DNA from: an uncultured Clostridia bacterium
Lineage (GTDB): Bacteria; Bacillota; Clostridia; Oscillospirales; Acutalibacteraceae
Assembly: GCA_947572385.1 (NCBI GenBank)
Contig: CANPBX010000007.1
Location: 1 to 64,000, forward strand
Direction of reading: 5' to 3'
Length of the DNA stretch: 64,000 bases
Position numbers and translations under genes: made by a program
Notes under the pieces: generated by a model
The model's database searches: none
Told to the model about the DNA's origin: nothing
The model's input: the letters and a program-made list of their open reading frames with translations, nothing else
Shown: piece by piece, positions 47,458 through 57,364 of the stretch
Numbering within the stretch: the stretch's first letter is position 1
Layout: each line of letters opens with the position of its first letter

Positions 47458-48811
47458 CGGCCCTTTAAAGGCGGCAAGTCTGCCGGGACTTCCGGAAGAG
47501 GGCAGGATAGTAGTAGGGTTCTCCGGCGGGGCCGACTCCACCGCCATGGCCCACTGGCTTATAGGTGAGGTCAATAAGGAGCGCATACTGCTGGCCCATG
47601 TAAACCATATGCTGAGAGGCGAGGAGGCCGACAGGGACCAGCTTGCGGCAGAGGGCTTCGCCCGGGAGTACGGGCTCGGGATAGAAGTGCTCCGGGCCGA
47701 TGTGGGAAGGCTGGCAGAAGAACGGGGCATGGGCACGGAGGAGTGCGGCAGGGAGATAAGGTATGCCTTCTTTCACAAGCTGGCGTCAGGGGGGGGCGAC
47801 CGCATTCTCACAGCCCATAACGCCGACGACAACGCAGAGACTATCCTTCTAAACCTCTGCCGGGGCGCAGGGCTGGACGGCCTCTGCGGTATCCCGCCAA
47901 GGCGGGGGAAGATCCTGCGGCCGCTTTTATACGTGAGCCGCAGTGAGATAGAGCGGTACTGCCGCGAGAACGGGCTGAGCTATGTGACGGACAGTTCAAA
48001 CCTATCGGACGACTACACAAGGAACCGGCTGCGCCATCAGGTGATGCCGGTGCTTAAGGAGCTGAATCCACGCTTCGTGCATACGGCGGGACAGGCGGCA
48101 AGGATCCTCTCAGAGGACAGGAGCTGCCTAAATAGGCAGGCTGAAGCTCTTATAGAGCGGGCCTTGAATATGTGGGGCCTTGAGGCAGAGACGCTGCTGG
48201 CTGATGAGAAAAGCGTCAGGAGCCGCGCGGTGAAGCTCTTTATTGAGCGCCGCGGCGGGTCACGCTTAGAGCAAAAGCACATAGGGGAGGCCCTTCATAT
48301 ACTGGAGCGCGGCGGAGGGGCTGACCTGCCGGGGGTGCGGGTGAGCTGTGCCCAAGGGGTCTTCTGGGCCGGGAGGCCGGCGGGGAATATACCCTTTGAG
48401 ATACCGGCGAAGCTTGGAAAGAATCCGCTTCCCGGAGGGAGATCTGTTGTTTTGCGGGAGAAAACCTGCCTGGAAGCAGAAATTCCGGAAAAAATTCAAA
48501 ATTTGTTATTCAAAAATGCGCTGGACTATGATATAATGACAGAACTGGCCGGAGAGCTGCCCGAGGGAGCAGTATTCCGCAGCCGCAGGCCCGGAGACAG
48601 GTTCTCCCCCATAGGCCGGGGAGTGAGCAAGCCGATAAAGCAGATATTTCAGGAGCTGCGGGTGCCGGGGCCCATGCGGGACGGCGTGCCGCTGCTGGTA
48701 TGCGGCGGGGAGATTGCCTGGTGCCCCGGGGCGGGTGCCGCTGAGCGGTTTCGGGCCACAGAGAGGACAAAAAGGGTCTTGATCGTGGAAATTGAGGATG
48801 GGAAGGGGTAA
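47450..48811 (+). CDS. tilS: tRNA(Ile)-lysidine synthase
   Basis: The protein has 453 residues. ATG 47450 lies inside the last codons of dnaB with GAGGT upstream; an earlier start at 47396 is not needed. The PP-loop motif is VVGFSGGADSTAMAHWL, followed by AHVNHMLRGEEADRDQ and ILTAHNADDNAETILLNL. The C-terminal domain contains FRSRRPGDRFSPIGRG. It converts C34 of the AUA-reading tRNA to lysidine. It overlaps dnaB and is seven bases before hpt, a conserved order (tilS-hpt-ftsH) in Firmicutes. Confidence 0.95.
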   Translation: MSSGPLKAASLPGLPEEGRIVVGFSGGADSTAMAHWLIGEVNKERILLAHVNHMLRGEEADRDQLAAEGFAREYGLGIEVLRADVGRLAEERGMGTEECGREIRYAFFHKLASGGGDRILTAHNADDNAETILLNLCRGAGLDGLCGIPPRRGKILRPLLYVSRSEIERYCRENGLSYVTDSSNLSDDYTRNRLRHQVMPVLKELNPRFVHTAGQAARILSEDRSCLNRQAEALIERALNMWGLEAETLLADEKSVRSRAVKLFIERRGGSRLEQKHIGEALHILERGGGADLPGVRVSCAQGVFWAGRPAGNIPFEIPAKLGKNPLPGGRSVVLREKTCLEAEIPEKIQNLLFKNALDYDIMTELAGELPEGAVFRSRRPGDRFSPIGRGVSKPIKQIFQELRVPGPMRDGVPLLVCGGEIAWCPGAGAAERFRATERTKRVLIVEIEDGKG

Positions 48812-48817
48812 AAGAAT

Positions 48818-49372
48818 ATGGAAGAGAAAAATATGCTTGACGATATCCAGCGGGAGCTGTTCACAAAGGAGGAGCTGGCGGCCATAGTTTCGAGAATGGG
48901 CCGGGAGATAAGCTGGGACTATAAGGGCAAGAACCTTCTGATGGTGAGCGTATTAAAGGGTTCGGTGGTGTTTATGGCGGATCTGATGCGCGCTGTGACG
49001 GAGCCGTTGAGCATAGATTTCATGGTGGTCTCAAGCTACGGCAAGGGGGTCAAGACCTCAGGTGTCGTGAAGATAGTGCTGGACCTTAATATACCCCTTG
49101 AGGAGTATGACCTGCTTATAGTCGAGGATATCCTTGACAGCGGCAAGACGCTGAGCTATCTTAGAGAGGTGCTTGAAGCCAGGAACCCCAGGAGCATAAA
49201 AATATGCACGTTATTTGACAAGCCCGAGCGCAGGGAGGCGGACGTGACTCCGGACTATGTGGGCGCGAGGATCCCCGACGCTTTCATAGTGGGTTACGGG
49301 CTTGATTACGCGGGAAAATACCGCAATCTGCCGTTTGTGGGAGTTTTGAAGCCCGAGATATATACTTCTTGA
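48818..49372 (+). CDS. hpt: Hypoxanthine phosphoribosyltransferase
   Basis: The protein has 184 residues. The PRPP-binding loop is LLIVEDILDSGKTLSYL (about residues 98-114). MVSVLKGSVVFMADLMRA and FIVGYGLDYAGKYRNLPFVG are conserved. It salvages hypoxanthine and guanine. It lies between tilS and ftsH in the classic order. Confidence 0.97.
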   Translation: MEEKNMLDDIQRELFTKEELAAIVSRMGREISWDYKGKNLLMVSVLKGSVVFMADLMRAVTEPLSIDFMVVSSYGKGVKTSGVVKIVLDLNIPLEEYDLLIVEDILDSGKTLSYLREVLEARNPRSIKICTLFDKPERREADVTPDYVGARIPDAFIVGYGLDYAGKYRNLPFVGVLKPEIYTS

Positions 49373-49424
49373 ATAAACGGCTGTTTGGCGGGATAAGTTA
49401 TAGATGATTTAGGAGGGCAAATCT

Positions 49425-51410
49425 TTGGATGGCAACAATGGCAAAAAGCTTCGGAACCTGCTGCTGTATATAGGCATACCGGTGGTGGTGCTGTTTATCA
49501 TCATCATACTGTTCAGCAATAGGGCGCCCCAGGGCATGACCTACAAGTATTCTGACATACTGAACTTTTTTGAGACCGGGCGGGTGACGGAGTATTCCCT
49601 GAACCTGGGCACCGGCGAAATGGTCCTGAAGCTGGACGACGAGAACAGCACCGCCGTTGGCTTCGTTATGCCCAGCGTGGACTTGTTCTACAGGGACGCG
49701 GGGGAATATATCTCAAAGTATAACGAGGAGCACCCGGACAAGAAGATGGTCCAGGACGTCACCCGCCCGGCGGAAACCAGCTGGATTATAAGCCTTCTGC
49801 CCACGCTGATACTTTTCGGCGGGCTCATCTTCTTCTGGATATTCATGATGCGGCATATAGGCGGCGGAGCCGGGGGCGACAAGCAGATGAACTTCGGCAA
49901 GGCCAAGATAAAGCAGCTCACCGACGAGAAGCGCAAGACGACCTTCGCGGACGTTGCCGGGGCCGACGAGGAGAAGGAGGAGCTTAGGGAGATAGTGGAG
50001 TTTCTAAGAAATCCCGGGCGGTACAACTCCCTTGGCGCGAGGATACCAAAGGGTGTGCTGCTGGTGGGCCCTCCCGGTACAGGCAAGACCCTCTTAGCCA
50101 GGGCCGTGGCGGGAGAGGCTGGGGTGCCCTTTTTCTCCATCTCCGGCTCGGACTTTGTGGAGATGTTCGTGGGCGTGGGCGCTTCCCGCGTGCGGGATCT
50201 GTTTGACAAAGCCAAGAAAAACCACCCCTGCATAATATTCATCGACGAGATAGACGCCGTAGGGCGCCAGCGCGGCGCCGGTCTGGGCGGAGGGCACGAC
50301 GAGCGTGAGCAGACCCTTAACCAGCTCCTGGTTGAGATGGACGGCTTCGGGGCCAATGAGGGCGTTATTATGATAGCTGCTACCAACAGGCCCGACATCC
50401 TGGACCCGGCGCTGATGCGCCCGGGGCGCTTTGACCGGCAGGTAACTGTGGGCTACCCCGACATCAAGGGCCGAGAGGAGATACTGCGGGTACACGCAAA
50501 GGGCAAGCCCCTTGCCCCGGACGTGGAGCTTTCAACTATTGCCAAGTCCTCGGCTGGCTTCACCGGAGCCGATTTGGAAAACCTCCTCAATGAGGCGGCT
50601 CTGCTTGCGGCAAGAAAGAACCTAAAAGCCATTACAATGGTGGAGATAGAGGAAGCTACCATTAAGGTAGTGGTTGGCACGGAGAAGAAGAGCCGTGTTA
50701 TGAGCGATAAGGAGAAGAAGCTGACGGCCTATCATGAGGCGGGCCACGCCATAACCAGCTACTACTGCAAGACCCAGGACCCGGTACACCAGATATCCAT
50801 TATACCCAGAGGCATGGCGGGGGGGTACACTATGCACCTGCCCACCGAGGACCGGTCCTATAAGTCAAGAAATGAAATGCGCGAGGAGCTGGTGGTGCTC
50901 CTCGGCGGGCGTGTGGCGGAGGCCTTGGTGCTGGACGATATTTCTACAGGTGCCAGCAACGATATTGAGCGGGCTACAAAGATAGCCCGGGCGATGGTAA
51001 CAAAGTACGGCATGAGCGAGAAGCTGGGGCCGATCACCTACGGCACGGACGACTCCAACCCCTTCCTTGGGAAGGAGATGGGGCATATCAGTAACTATTC
51101 CGAGCAGACAGCCTCTGAGATAGATGCGGAGATACAGGCCATTATGTCCACGGCATATGCCAACACCAGGGAGATACTGGAGGAGCATATGGAGGAGCTG
51201 CACAGGCTGGCGGCGGTGCTCTATGAGCGCGAGAAGCTGGATGAGAACGAGTTCCAGGGGGTCATGGGCGGCGAGTTGCTGCCGAAGCCCGAGACTCTGC
51301 CGGCACTGGAAGCAGTAGGAACTGCCGCCGAGCCCAAGGCAGAGCTGCCTGCCGAAACCGGCGAAACTGAAGAGGACAGCGCGAAGCGAGAGGAGGTCCA
51401 GGAGCCCTAG
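49425..51410 (+). CDS. ftsH: ATP-dependent zinc metalloprotease FtsH
   Basis: The protein has 661 residues. The TTG start at 49425 sits behind AGGAGGGCAAATC. Two membrane segments (about 8-28 and 123-143) flank an external domain. The AAA module has Walker [18 protein letters not shown] (about 213-229) and [16 protein letters not shown], with the second region of homology [19 protein letters not shown]. The zinc-binding protease motif is YHEAGHAI (near residue 435). It degrades misfolded membrane proteins and regulators. The acidic C-terminal tail after residue 620 is unconserved. Confidence 0.97.
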   Translation: MDGNNGKKLRNLLLYIGIPVVVLFIIIILFSNRAPQGMTYKYSDILNFFETGRVTEYSLNLGTGEMVLKLDDENSTAVGFVMPSVDLFYRDAGEYISKYNEEHPDKKMVQDVTRPAETSWIISLLPTLILFGGLIFFWIFMMRHIGGGAGGDKQMNFGKAKIKQLTDEKRKTTFADVAGADEEKEELREIVEFLRNPGRYNSLGARIPKGVLLVGPPGTGKTLLARAVAGEAGVPFFSISGSDFVEMFVGVGASRVRDLFDKAKKNHPCIIFIDEIDAVGRQRGAGLGGGHDEREQTLNQLLVEMDGFGANEGVIMIAATNRPDILDPALMRPGRFDRQVTVGYPDIKGREEILRVHAKGKPLAPDVELSTIAKSSAGFTGADLENLLNEAALLAARKNLKAITMVEIEEATIKVVVGTEKKSRVMSDKEKKLTAYHEAGHAITSYYCKTQDPVHQISIIPRGMAGGYTMHLPTEDRSYKSRNEMREELVVLLGGRVAEALVLDDISTGASNDIERATKIARAMVTKYGMSEKLGPITYGTDDSNPFLGKEMGHISNYSEQTASEIDAEIQAIMSTAYANTREILEEHMEELHRLAAVLYEREKLDENEFQGVMGGELLPKPETLPALEAVGTAAEPKAELPAETGETEEDSAKREEVQEP

Positions 51411-51475
51411 GCTCCTGGCAGGGGTTCGGGGGCAGCGCCCCCGAGGTCCTGCGCGCGGCGAAGCCAGCGCCCTCG
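51408..51475 (+). repeat. Dispersed palindromic repeat, copy 5
   Basis: It contains GGCAGGGGTTCGGGGGCAGC, then GCCCCCGAGGTCCTGC and GCGCGGCGAAGCC. It immediately follows ftsH and has the same core as the other copies. Confidence 0.5.
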
Positions 51476-51554
51476 AGGCCATTCCCAATGCCCCAAAAGC
51501 GAGCATTACCGAGCCTTCGCCCCGGTATCTCAAACAGGCGAGAAATGAGTAAAA

Positions 51555-51586
51555 AGGACCTGCCGTGTAAGCCGCGGCAGGGCCTT
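51555..51586 (+). terminator. Hairpin in the leader before parE
   Basis: AAGG-A-CCTGCCG (51555-51565) pairs with CGGCAGG-G-CCTT (51575-51586). The following sequence CTTG is not strongly T-rich, so it is a weak terminator or a leader structure. The gap 51476-51554 shows nothing else. Confidence 0.45.
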
Positions 51587-51611
51587 CTTGTGAAAGAGAG
51601 AGGTGCAAACC

Positions 51612-53594
51612 ATGCCGAAAAAACCGGTATATGACAACGAAAGCATCCAGAGCCTAAAGGGTGCGGACAGAGTAAGGCTGCGCCCGGCCGTTATCTTTGG
51701 CTCAGACGGCATAGACGGCTGCCAGCACTCAGTATTTGAAATACTGTCCAACTCTATCGACGAGGCCAGACAGGGCTACGGCGACGAGATAACCGTCACA
51801 AGATTCCTGGACAAGTCCGTACAGGTGGAGGACCACGGCCGCGGCTGCCCCGTGGACTATAACAGGAAAGAGGAACGATATAACTGGGAGCTGGTCTTCT
51901 GCGAGCTGTACGCCGGAGGCAAGTACAATAACGACTCCGGAGAGAACTACGAATATTCCCTGGGCCTCAATGGCCTGGGCCTCTGCTCCACCCAGTATGC
52001 CTCTGAATATATGGATGTGGAGGTGCGCCGGGACGGATATAGATACACCCTGCACTTTGAGCACGGCGAGAATGTGGGAGGCCTTGGGAAAGAGCCCTAT
52101 AAGAAAAAGGACACCGGCTCCCTTTTCCACTGGAAGCCGGACCTGCAGGTGTTTACAGATATAGATATCAGCGCTGAATATTATATGGACGTGCTGAAGC
52201 GCCAGGCGGTGGTAAACGCCGGGGTGACCTTCCACTTTCTCAACGAAACTGAGCCCGGAAAGTTCGAGCGGACCGACTTCTGCTATGAAAACGGCATACT
52301 GGACCATGCCCGGGAGCTGGCGGGGGAGGACAGCCTCACCACAGTACAGCTCTGGCAGAGCGAAAAAAGGGTGAAGGACCGGGCGGATATGGCGGAGTAC
52401 AACTGCCGGATAAACGTAGCGGCGGCCTTTTCAAATAGGGTGCATGTGGCTGAGTATTACCACAACTCCAGCTGGCTGGAGCACGGCGGCGCGCCTGATA
52501 AGGCGGTGCGGAGTGCTTTTGTAGGGCAGATAGACGCCTACTTAAAGCAGAACAGCAGATATACAAAGGGCGAGGGTAAAATAACCTTCCAGGATGTTGA
52601 GGACTGCCTGGTGATCGTAATATCATCATTCTCAACTCAGACCTCCTATGAAAACCAGACAAAAAAGGCCATAACAAATAAGGGCATACAGGAGGCCATG
52701 ACTGAAATGCTCCGGCACAGCCTGGAGGTCTACTTCATCGAAAACCCTATGGACGCGGACAAGATAGCCGGACAGGTGCTCATAAACAAGCGCAGCCGGG
52801 AGGACGCGGAGAAGACAAGGCTGAATCTTAAGACCAAGCTCACCGGCAAGATGGACATGGCAAACCGTGTCCAGAAGTTTGTGGACTGCCGCTCAAAGGA
52901 TGTGAACGAGCGGGAGCTCTTCATCGTGGAGGGCGACTCGGCATTGGGCTCTGTAAAGCAGGCAAGGGACGCTGCATTCCAGGCGGTAATGCCCATAAGG
53001 GGCAAGATCCTTAACTGCCTTAAGGCCGATTATGACAGGATATTCAAGTCTGAGATCATCACCGATCTGATACGCGTCCTGGGCTGCGGCGTACAGGTGA
53101 AGACCAAGGCAAACAAGAATTTGGGGGTCTTTGACATCAACAACCTGCGCTGGAGCAAGGTGATCTTCTGCACCGACGCGGACGTGGACGGTTTCCAGAT
53201 AAGGGTGCTGCTGCTGACCATGGTCTACAGGCTGGCCCCGGCCCTTATCGAGGAGGGAAAGGTGTATATCGCGGAGAGCCCGCTGTATGAGATAACCTCC
53301 AAGGAGGAGACGTATTTTGCCTATAACGAGCAGGAGAAAGCCGAGTTTTTGAAGAAGCTGGAGGGGAAAAAGTACACCATACAGCGCTCAAAGGGCCTTG
53401 GCGAGAACGAGCCGGAGATGATGAGCCTGACAACAATGGACCCCAGGACCCGGCGGCTCATAAAGGTGAACCCCGGGGATGTAGAGGACGCGGCCAGGAT
53501 GTTCGAGATAATGCAGGGGAACGATTTGGACGGGCGCAAGGAGTATATAGCGGAGCATGGGAACGAGTATACGGAAGAACTGGATGTGAGCTGA
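51612..53594 (+). CDS. parE: Type IIA topoisomerase subunit B (ParE-like)
   Basis: The protein has 660 residues starting at ATG 51612. The GHKL ATPase has EILSNSIDEARQGYG, EDHGRGCPVDYN and GLNGLGLCSTQYAS. The TOPRIM domain reads FIVEGDSALGSVKQARD and FCTDADVDGFQIRVLLLT, diverging from the usual EGDSAGGSAKQ and DADVDGAHIR of GyrB; this form is known from clostridial second topoisomerases. It works with the ParC-like subunit encoded at 55136. It presumably decatenates chromosomes. Confidence 0.9.
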   Translation: MPKKPVYDNESIQSLKGADRVRLRPAVIFGSDGIDGCQHSVFEILSNSIDEARQGYGDEITVTRFLDKSVQVEDHGRGCPVDYNRKEERYNWELVFCELYAGGKYNNDSGENYEYSLGLNGLGLCSTQYASEYMDVEVRRDGYRYTLHFEHGENVGGLGKEPYKKKDTGSLFHWKPDLQVFTDIDISAEYYMDVLKRQAVVNAGVTFHFLNETEPGKFERTDFCYENGILDHARELAGEDSLTTVQLWQSEKRVKDRADMAEYNCRINVAAAFSNRVHVAEYYHNSSWLEHGGAPDKAVRSAFVGQIDAYLKQNSRYTKGEGKITFQDVEDCLVIVISSFSTQTSYENQTKKAITNKGIQEAMTEMLRHSLEVYFIENPMDADKIAGQVLINKRSREDAEKTRLNLKTKLTGKMDMANRVQKFVDCRSKDVNERELFIVEGDSALGSVKQARDAAFQAVMPIRGKILNCLKADYDRIFKSEIITDLIRVLGCGVQVKTKANKNLGVFDINNLRWSKVIFCTDADVDGFQIRVLLLTMVYRLAPALIEEGKVYIAESPLYEITSKEETYFAYNEQEKAEFLKKLEGKKYTIQRSKGLGENEPEMMSLTTMDPRTRRLIKVNPGDVEDAARMFEIMQGNDLDGRKEYIAEHGNEYTEELDVS

Positions 53595-54214
53595 TGGACA
53601 AAAACGAAAAATGGCTCCAGTGGGCCGTAAAGCTCCAGAGCATCGCTCAGGCGGGGCTGTATTACGGCAAAGACAAGTTCGACCTGGAGCGGTACGAACA
53701 GATAAGGGACATTGCCGCCGAGATGATAAGCTATAAGTCGGAGATACCGGTGGAGAAGGTGAAGGACCTTTTCTGCAATGAGATAGGCTATCAGACCCCC
53801 AAGCTGGACACCCGGGCGGCTGTCTTTAAGGAGGACAGGATACTCCTGGTCCGGGAGAGCGATGGGCGCTGGTCACTGCCCGGGGGCTGGGTGGACGCGG
53901 GGCTGTCCGTCAAGGAGAATGCTGAGAAGGAGGTCCTGGAGGAGGCGGGGCTTACGGTCGCCGTCCACAGGATAATCGCAGTGCAGGACAGAGACAAGCA
54001 TAACCTGCCGGTGTATGCCTATAAGGTGTGCAAGGTGTTCGTGGAGTGCGAATATCTGAGCGGGGAGTTTGCGCCAAACCTTGAGACCATAGCCAGCGGG
54101 TACTTTGGCATGGACGAGCTGCCGGAGCTTGCCACCGAGAAGAACAACGAGGAGCAGGTGCGTATGTGCTTTGGGGCCCGGGGCGCGGAGCACTGGGAGA
54201 CGGTGTTTGACTAG
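53594..54214 (+). CDS. NUDIX hydrolase with N-terminal helical domain
   Basis: The protein has 206 residues. Its ATG overlaps the parE stop by one base. An N-terminal helical domain (1-65, WLQWAVKLQSIAQAGLYYGK) precedes the NUDIX fold with WSLPGGWVDAGLSVKENAEK and VLEEAGL. This is the two-domain NUDIX type related to ADP-ribose pyrophosphatases. It lies between parE and two small genes; a link to topoisomerase is unlikely. Confidence 0.85.
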   Translation: MDKNEKWLQWAVKLQSIAQAGLYYGKDKFDLERYEQIRDIAAEMISYKSEIPVEKVKDLFCNEIGYQTPKLDTRAAVFKEDRILLVRESDGRWSLPGGWVDAGLSVKENAEKEVLEEAGLTVAVHRIIAVQDRDKHNLPVYAYKVCKVFVECEYLSGEFAPNLETIASGYFGMDELPELATEKNNEEQVRMCFGARGAEHWETVFD

Positions 54215-54223
54215 GGGGGCAGT

Positions 54224-54400
54224 ATGGGAGACGCTGTGATATTTGAAACGAGACAGGATTTCCGAGCCTGGCTTAGTGAAAACTGCCGCACCCACCAAGG
54301 GGTAGGGCTCCTTTTCGGCAAGGCCGGGGGGGAGAAGCGGCTTTTGTGGCTGATAGACCGCCTGGATAAGAATTTAAGACCCATGGAGAAGGAGAAATGA
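54224..54400 (+). pseudogene. Remnant of a YdeI/OmpD-associated-type gene
   Basis: A 58-residue ORF (ATG 54224 behind GGGGGGCAGT) opens VIFETRQDFRAWLSENC, GVGLLFGKAGGEK, like the first 35 residues of YdeI-family proteins, which are usually about 190 residues. It then jumps to WLIDRLDKNLRPMEKEK. The bulk of the domain is missing. It ends in an ATGA overlap with the GNAT gene, so it may still be translated. Confidence 0.55.
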
Positions 54401-54882
54401 TAAGAAAAGCCGAAAGTACAGATATAGCGGAATGCGTAAAGGTTATCAGGGAGAGCTTTAAGACTGTAGCGGACGAGTTTGACATCACCCCCGAAAACGC
54501 GCCGAGATTTACCGCCTTCGCCACCACGGAGGAACGCCTGCTGTACCAGCTTGCCGACGAAAACCGGCATATGTACGTCCACACGGACGATAGGAACATA
54601 ACGGGGTACTGCTCGCTTTTACTTCTGGAAAGCGGCGGGTGTGAGCTCAACAACCTCTGTGTGCTGCCCGCATACAGGCATGAGGGCGTGGGCGCAGAGC
54701 TCCTCAAGTACGCCTTTAACGCCGCCCGGGCGCTGGGGTGCTCCCGGATGGATATCGGCGTCGTAGAGGAGAACATGGTGCTCAGAAGGTGGTACGAGGG
54801 CTTCGGATTCGTGCATACCGGGGTGAAAAAGTTTGAGTTTTTTCCGTTTACCTGCGGGTATATGGAGAAGAAATTGCAGTAA
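54397..54882 (+). CDS. GNAT family N-acetyltransferase
   Basis: The protein has 161 residues. It opens MIRKAESTDIAECVKVIRES; the acetyl-CoA-binding region reads LCVLPAYRHEGVGAELLKYA, and MVLRRWYEGFGFVHTG ends the fold. The substrate is unknown. The start overlaps the preceding remnant (ATGA), with GAGAAGGAG upstream. Confidence 0.85.
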   Translation: MIRKAESTDIAECVKVIRESFKTVADEFDITPENAPRFTAFATTEERLLYQLADENRHMYVHTDDRNITGYCSLLLLESGGCELNNLCVLPAYRHEGVGAELLKYAFNAARALGCSRMDIGVVEENMVLRRWYEGFGFVHTGVKKFEFFPFTCGYMEKKLQ

Positions 54883-54893
54883 GAAGACACGAT

Positions 54894-55121
54894 ATGACCC
54901 TATACCTGACCCGCCACGGCGAAACTGAATGGAACGCACAGAACAAGGTCTGCGGCATAACTGACGTGGACCAGGGGTTTCTCAATAATAAGCGCTGCTT
55001 TGCTTTCCGATACCCCGGCGGGGAGTGCCGGGTGATAAATACTTACTTTCGGGGTATGAGCAACGAGGAGTTTTTCCATTATTTAATGGGGAACTGCGGC
55101 CTTGAAGAATACGAGTTATAA
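54894..55121 (+). pseudogene. Histidine phosphatase gene with internal deletion
   Basis: A 75-residue ORF begins MTLYLTRHGETEWNAQNKVC and GITDVD, the N-terminus of a histidine phosphatase, then passes through unmatched text to CRVINTYFRGMSNEEFFHYL and GNCGLEEYEL, the family's C-terminus. About 100 residues between the phosphoryl-accepting histidine and the last helix are missing, including the second catalytic histidine. It is likely inactive. Confidence 0.65.
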
Positions 55122-55135
55122 TGTAGGTGATAAAT

Positions 55136-57364
55136 ATGCCAAGAAAAGAGAAAAAGCCCCCCAAGAAGACCGGCAAGGCCCAGGGCTATATTGCCGGGGC
55201 GGGGGAGATAGTGGAGCAGGACGTGGGGGACACCCTCAGAAAGAACTATATGCCCTACGCCATGAGCGTCATTTTGAGCCGCGCCCTGCCGGAGATAGAC
55301 GGCTTAAAGCCCTCCCAGAGAAAGCTCCTGTATACCATGTACAAGATGGGGCTTTTGACCGGGGCGCGGACGAAAAGCGCCAATATCGTGGGCCAGACCA
55401 TGAAGCTGAACCCCCACGGGGACGCGGCCATATACGACACCATGGTGCGCCTTTCCCGGGGCTATGAGGCCCTTTTGCACCCGTATGTGGACAGTAAGGG
55501 CAACTTCGGCAAGGCCTACTCCCGGGACATGGCCTGGGCCGCGCCCAGGTATACCGAGGCGAAGCTGGACGGTATCTGCAAGGAGTTCTTCAATGACATC
55601 GACCGGGACACGGTGGACTTTGTGGACAACTATGACAGCACCATGAAGGAGCCATTGCTGCTCCCCGCCAGCTTTCCAACCATACTCACAAACCCCAGCA
55701 CCGGCATTGCCGTGGGCATGGCCTGCAATATCTGCTCCTTCAACCTCTCTGAGATATGCATGACCACCATAGCCCTTATGCGGGATCCCCAGGCCGACCT
55801 TTTCGCCACCCTCCAGGCCCCGGACTTCCCCGGCGGAGGTCAGCTGGTCTTCGACCGGGCCCAGATGGAGAAGATCTACAGTACGGGCCGCGGCAGCTTC
55901 AGGGTGCGCAGCAGGTGGAGCTATGATAAGAGCGCAAACTGCATTGACGTGACCCAGATACCGCCCTCCACCAATGTGGAGGTAATAGTCGAGAAAATAA
56001 TAGAGCTTGCAAAGGGCAATAAGCTCAGGGAGGTGGCGGACGTCCGGGATGAGACCGACCTCACCGGCATGAAGATCACCATCGACCTAAAGCGCGGCGT
56101 GGACCCGGAGAAGCTAATGCAGAAGCTCTTTAAGCTGACCACCCTTGAGGACAGCTTCGCCTGTAACTTCAACGTGCTCGTAGCCGGGGTGCCAAAGGTA
56201 ATGGGAGTGCGGGAGCTTCTGGAGGAATGGACAGCCTTCAGGGTTGAATGTGTGCGCAGGAGGACCTTCTTTGACCTGACTAAAAAGAAGGAGAAGCTGC
56301 ACCTGCTCAGAGGCCTTGCCGCCATACTGCTGGACATAGACAAGGCTATAAAGATCGTCCGGGAGACGGACGAGGAGGCCGAGGTCGTCCCAAACCTGAT
56401 GATAGGCTTTGGCATTGACGAGATCCAGGCGGAGTATGTTGCGGAGATACGCCTAAGGCATTTGAACCGGGAGTATATCCTAAAGCGCACGGAAGAGACC
56501 GGGCAGCTTGAGAAGGACATAGCCCAGCTTGAGGGCATACTTGGCTCAAAGGCAAAGATACAGAATATTATTATTAAGGAGCTTGAAGCTGTAGCGAAGA
56601 CCTACGGCCAGCCCCGCAAGACCATCCTGCTCTATGCCGACGAGATAGAGGAGGCGGTTATCACCGAGGAGGTGCCCGATTATCCTGTGAACCTGTTCTT
56701 TACAAGGGAGGGCTACTTCAAGAAGATAACCCCCCAGTCCCTGCGCATGAGCGGTGAGCAGAAGCTCAAGGAGGGGGACGGGCTCTCCCAGCAGCTTGAG
56801 GGCCAGAACAGCGGGGAGCTGCTGTTCTTCTCGGACAGGTGCCAGGTGTATAAGGCCAGGGCCTTCGATTTTGACGACAGCAAGGCCAGCGTTCTCGGAG
56901 ACTATATCCCCGCCAAGCTCCAGATGGACGAGGGTGAGAGGGCTGTCTATATGGCCTATACTACGGACTTCTCAGGGTATATGCTCTTTGTCTTTGAGAA
57001 CGGCAAGGCGGCAAAAGTTGATATGAGCGCCTATCAGACCAAAACAAACCGCAAAAAGCTTATCAGCGCCTATAGTGATAAGTCGCCGATAGTCGCGGCA
57101 ATACAGCTTCCCGAGGACGGTATGGTGCTGCTCACAGCCAGCACAGGCAGGCTGCTGCTGTTCCACACAGGGCAGATAGCCTCCAAGTCCACAAAGAACA
57201 CCCAGGGGGTCCAGGCCATGAGCCTGAAGAAGGGCCAGCGGGTTATGAGCGCGGAGCCCTATTCTGAGGGAATGCTGAAGAATGAGGCCAGATACAAGAA
57301 AAAGCTCCCCGCAGCAGGTTCCCTCCCTAACGAGGAGGAGGCCGGGGAGCAGATGAAATTCTAA
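55136..57364 (+). CDS. parC: Type IIA topoisomerase subunit A (ParC-like)
   Basis: The protein has 742 residues. ATG 55136 behind AGGTGATAAAT is preferred over GTG 55127. The basic N-terminus PRKEKKPPKKTGKAQ is followed by NYMPYAMSVILSRALPEIDG. The catalytic tyrosine is in MAWAAPRYTEAKLDG (near 138). The C-terminal beta-pinwheel is short, with YFKKITPQSLRMSGEQKL and TNRKKLISAYSD. It cuts and rejoins DNA with the ParE-like subunit at 51612. It overlaps the convergent ypeB gene by four bases at the 3' end. Confidence 0.93.
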   Translation: MPRKEKKPPKKTGKAQGYIAGAGEIVEQDVGDTLRKNYMPYAMSVILSRALPEIDGLKPSQRKLLYTMYKMGLLTGARTKSANIVGQTMKLNPHGDAAIYDTMVRLSRGYEALLHPYVDSKGNFGKAYSRDMAWAAPRYTEAKLDGICKEFFNDIDRDTVDFVDNYDSTMKEPLLLPASFPTILTNPSTGIAVGMACNICSFNLSEICMTTIALMRDPQADLFATLQAPDFPGGGQLVFDRAQMEKIYSTGRGSFRVRSRWSYDKSANCIDVTQIPPSTNVEVIVEKIIELAKGNKLREVADVRDETDLTGMKITIDLKRGVDPEKLMQKLFKLTTLEDSFACNFNVLVAGVPKVMGVRELLEEWTAFRVECVRRRTFFDLTKKKEKLHLLRGLAAILLDIDKAIKIVRETDEEAEVVPNLMIGFGIDEIQAEYVAEIRLRHLNREYILKRTEETGQLEKDIAQLEGILGSKAKIQNIIIKELEAVAKTYGQPRKTILLYADEIEEAVITEEVPDYPVNLFFTREGYFKKITPQSLRMSGEQKLKEGDGLSQQLEGQNSGELLFFSDRCQVYKARAFDFDDSKASVLGDYIPAKLQMDEGERAVYMAYTTDFSGYMLFVFENGKAAKVDMSAYQTKTNRKKLISAYSDKSPIVAAIQLPEDGMVLLTASTGRLLLFHTGQIASKSTKNTQGVQAMSLKKGQRVMSAEPYSEGMLKNEARYKKKLPAAGSLPNEEEAGEQMKF

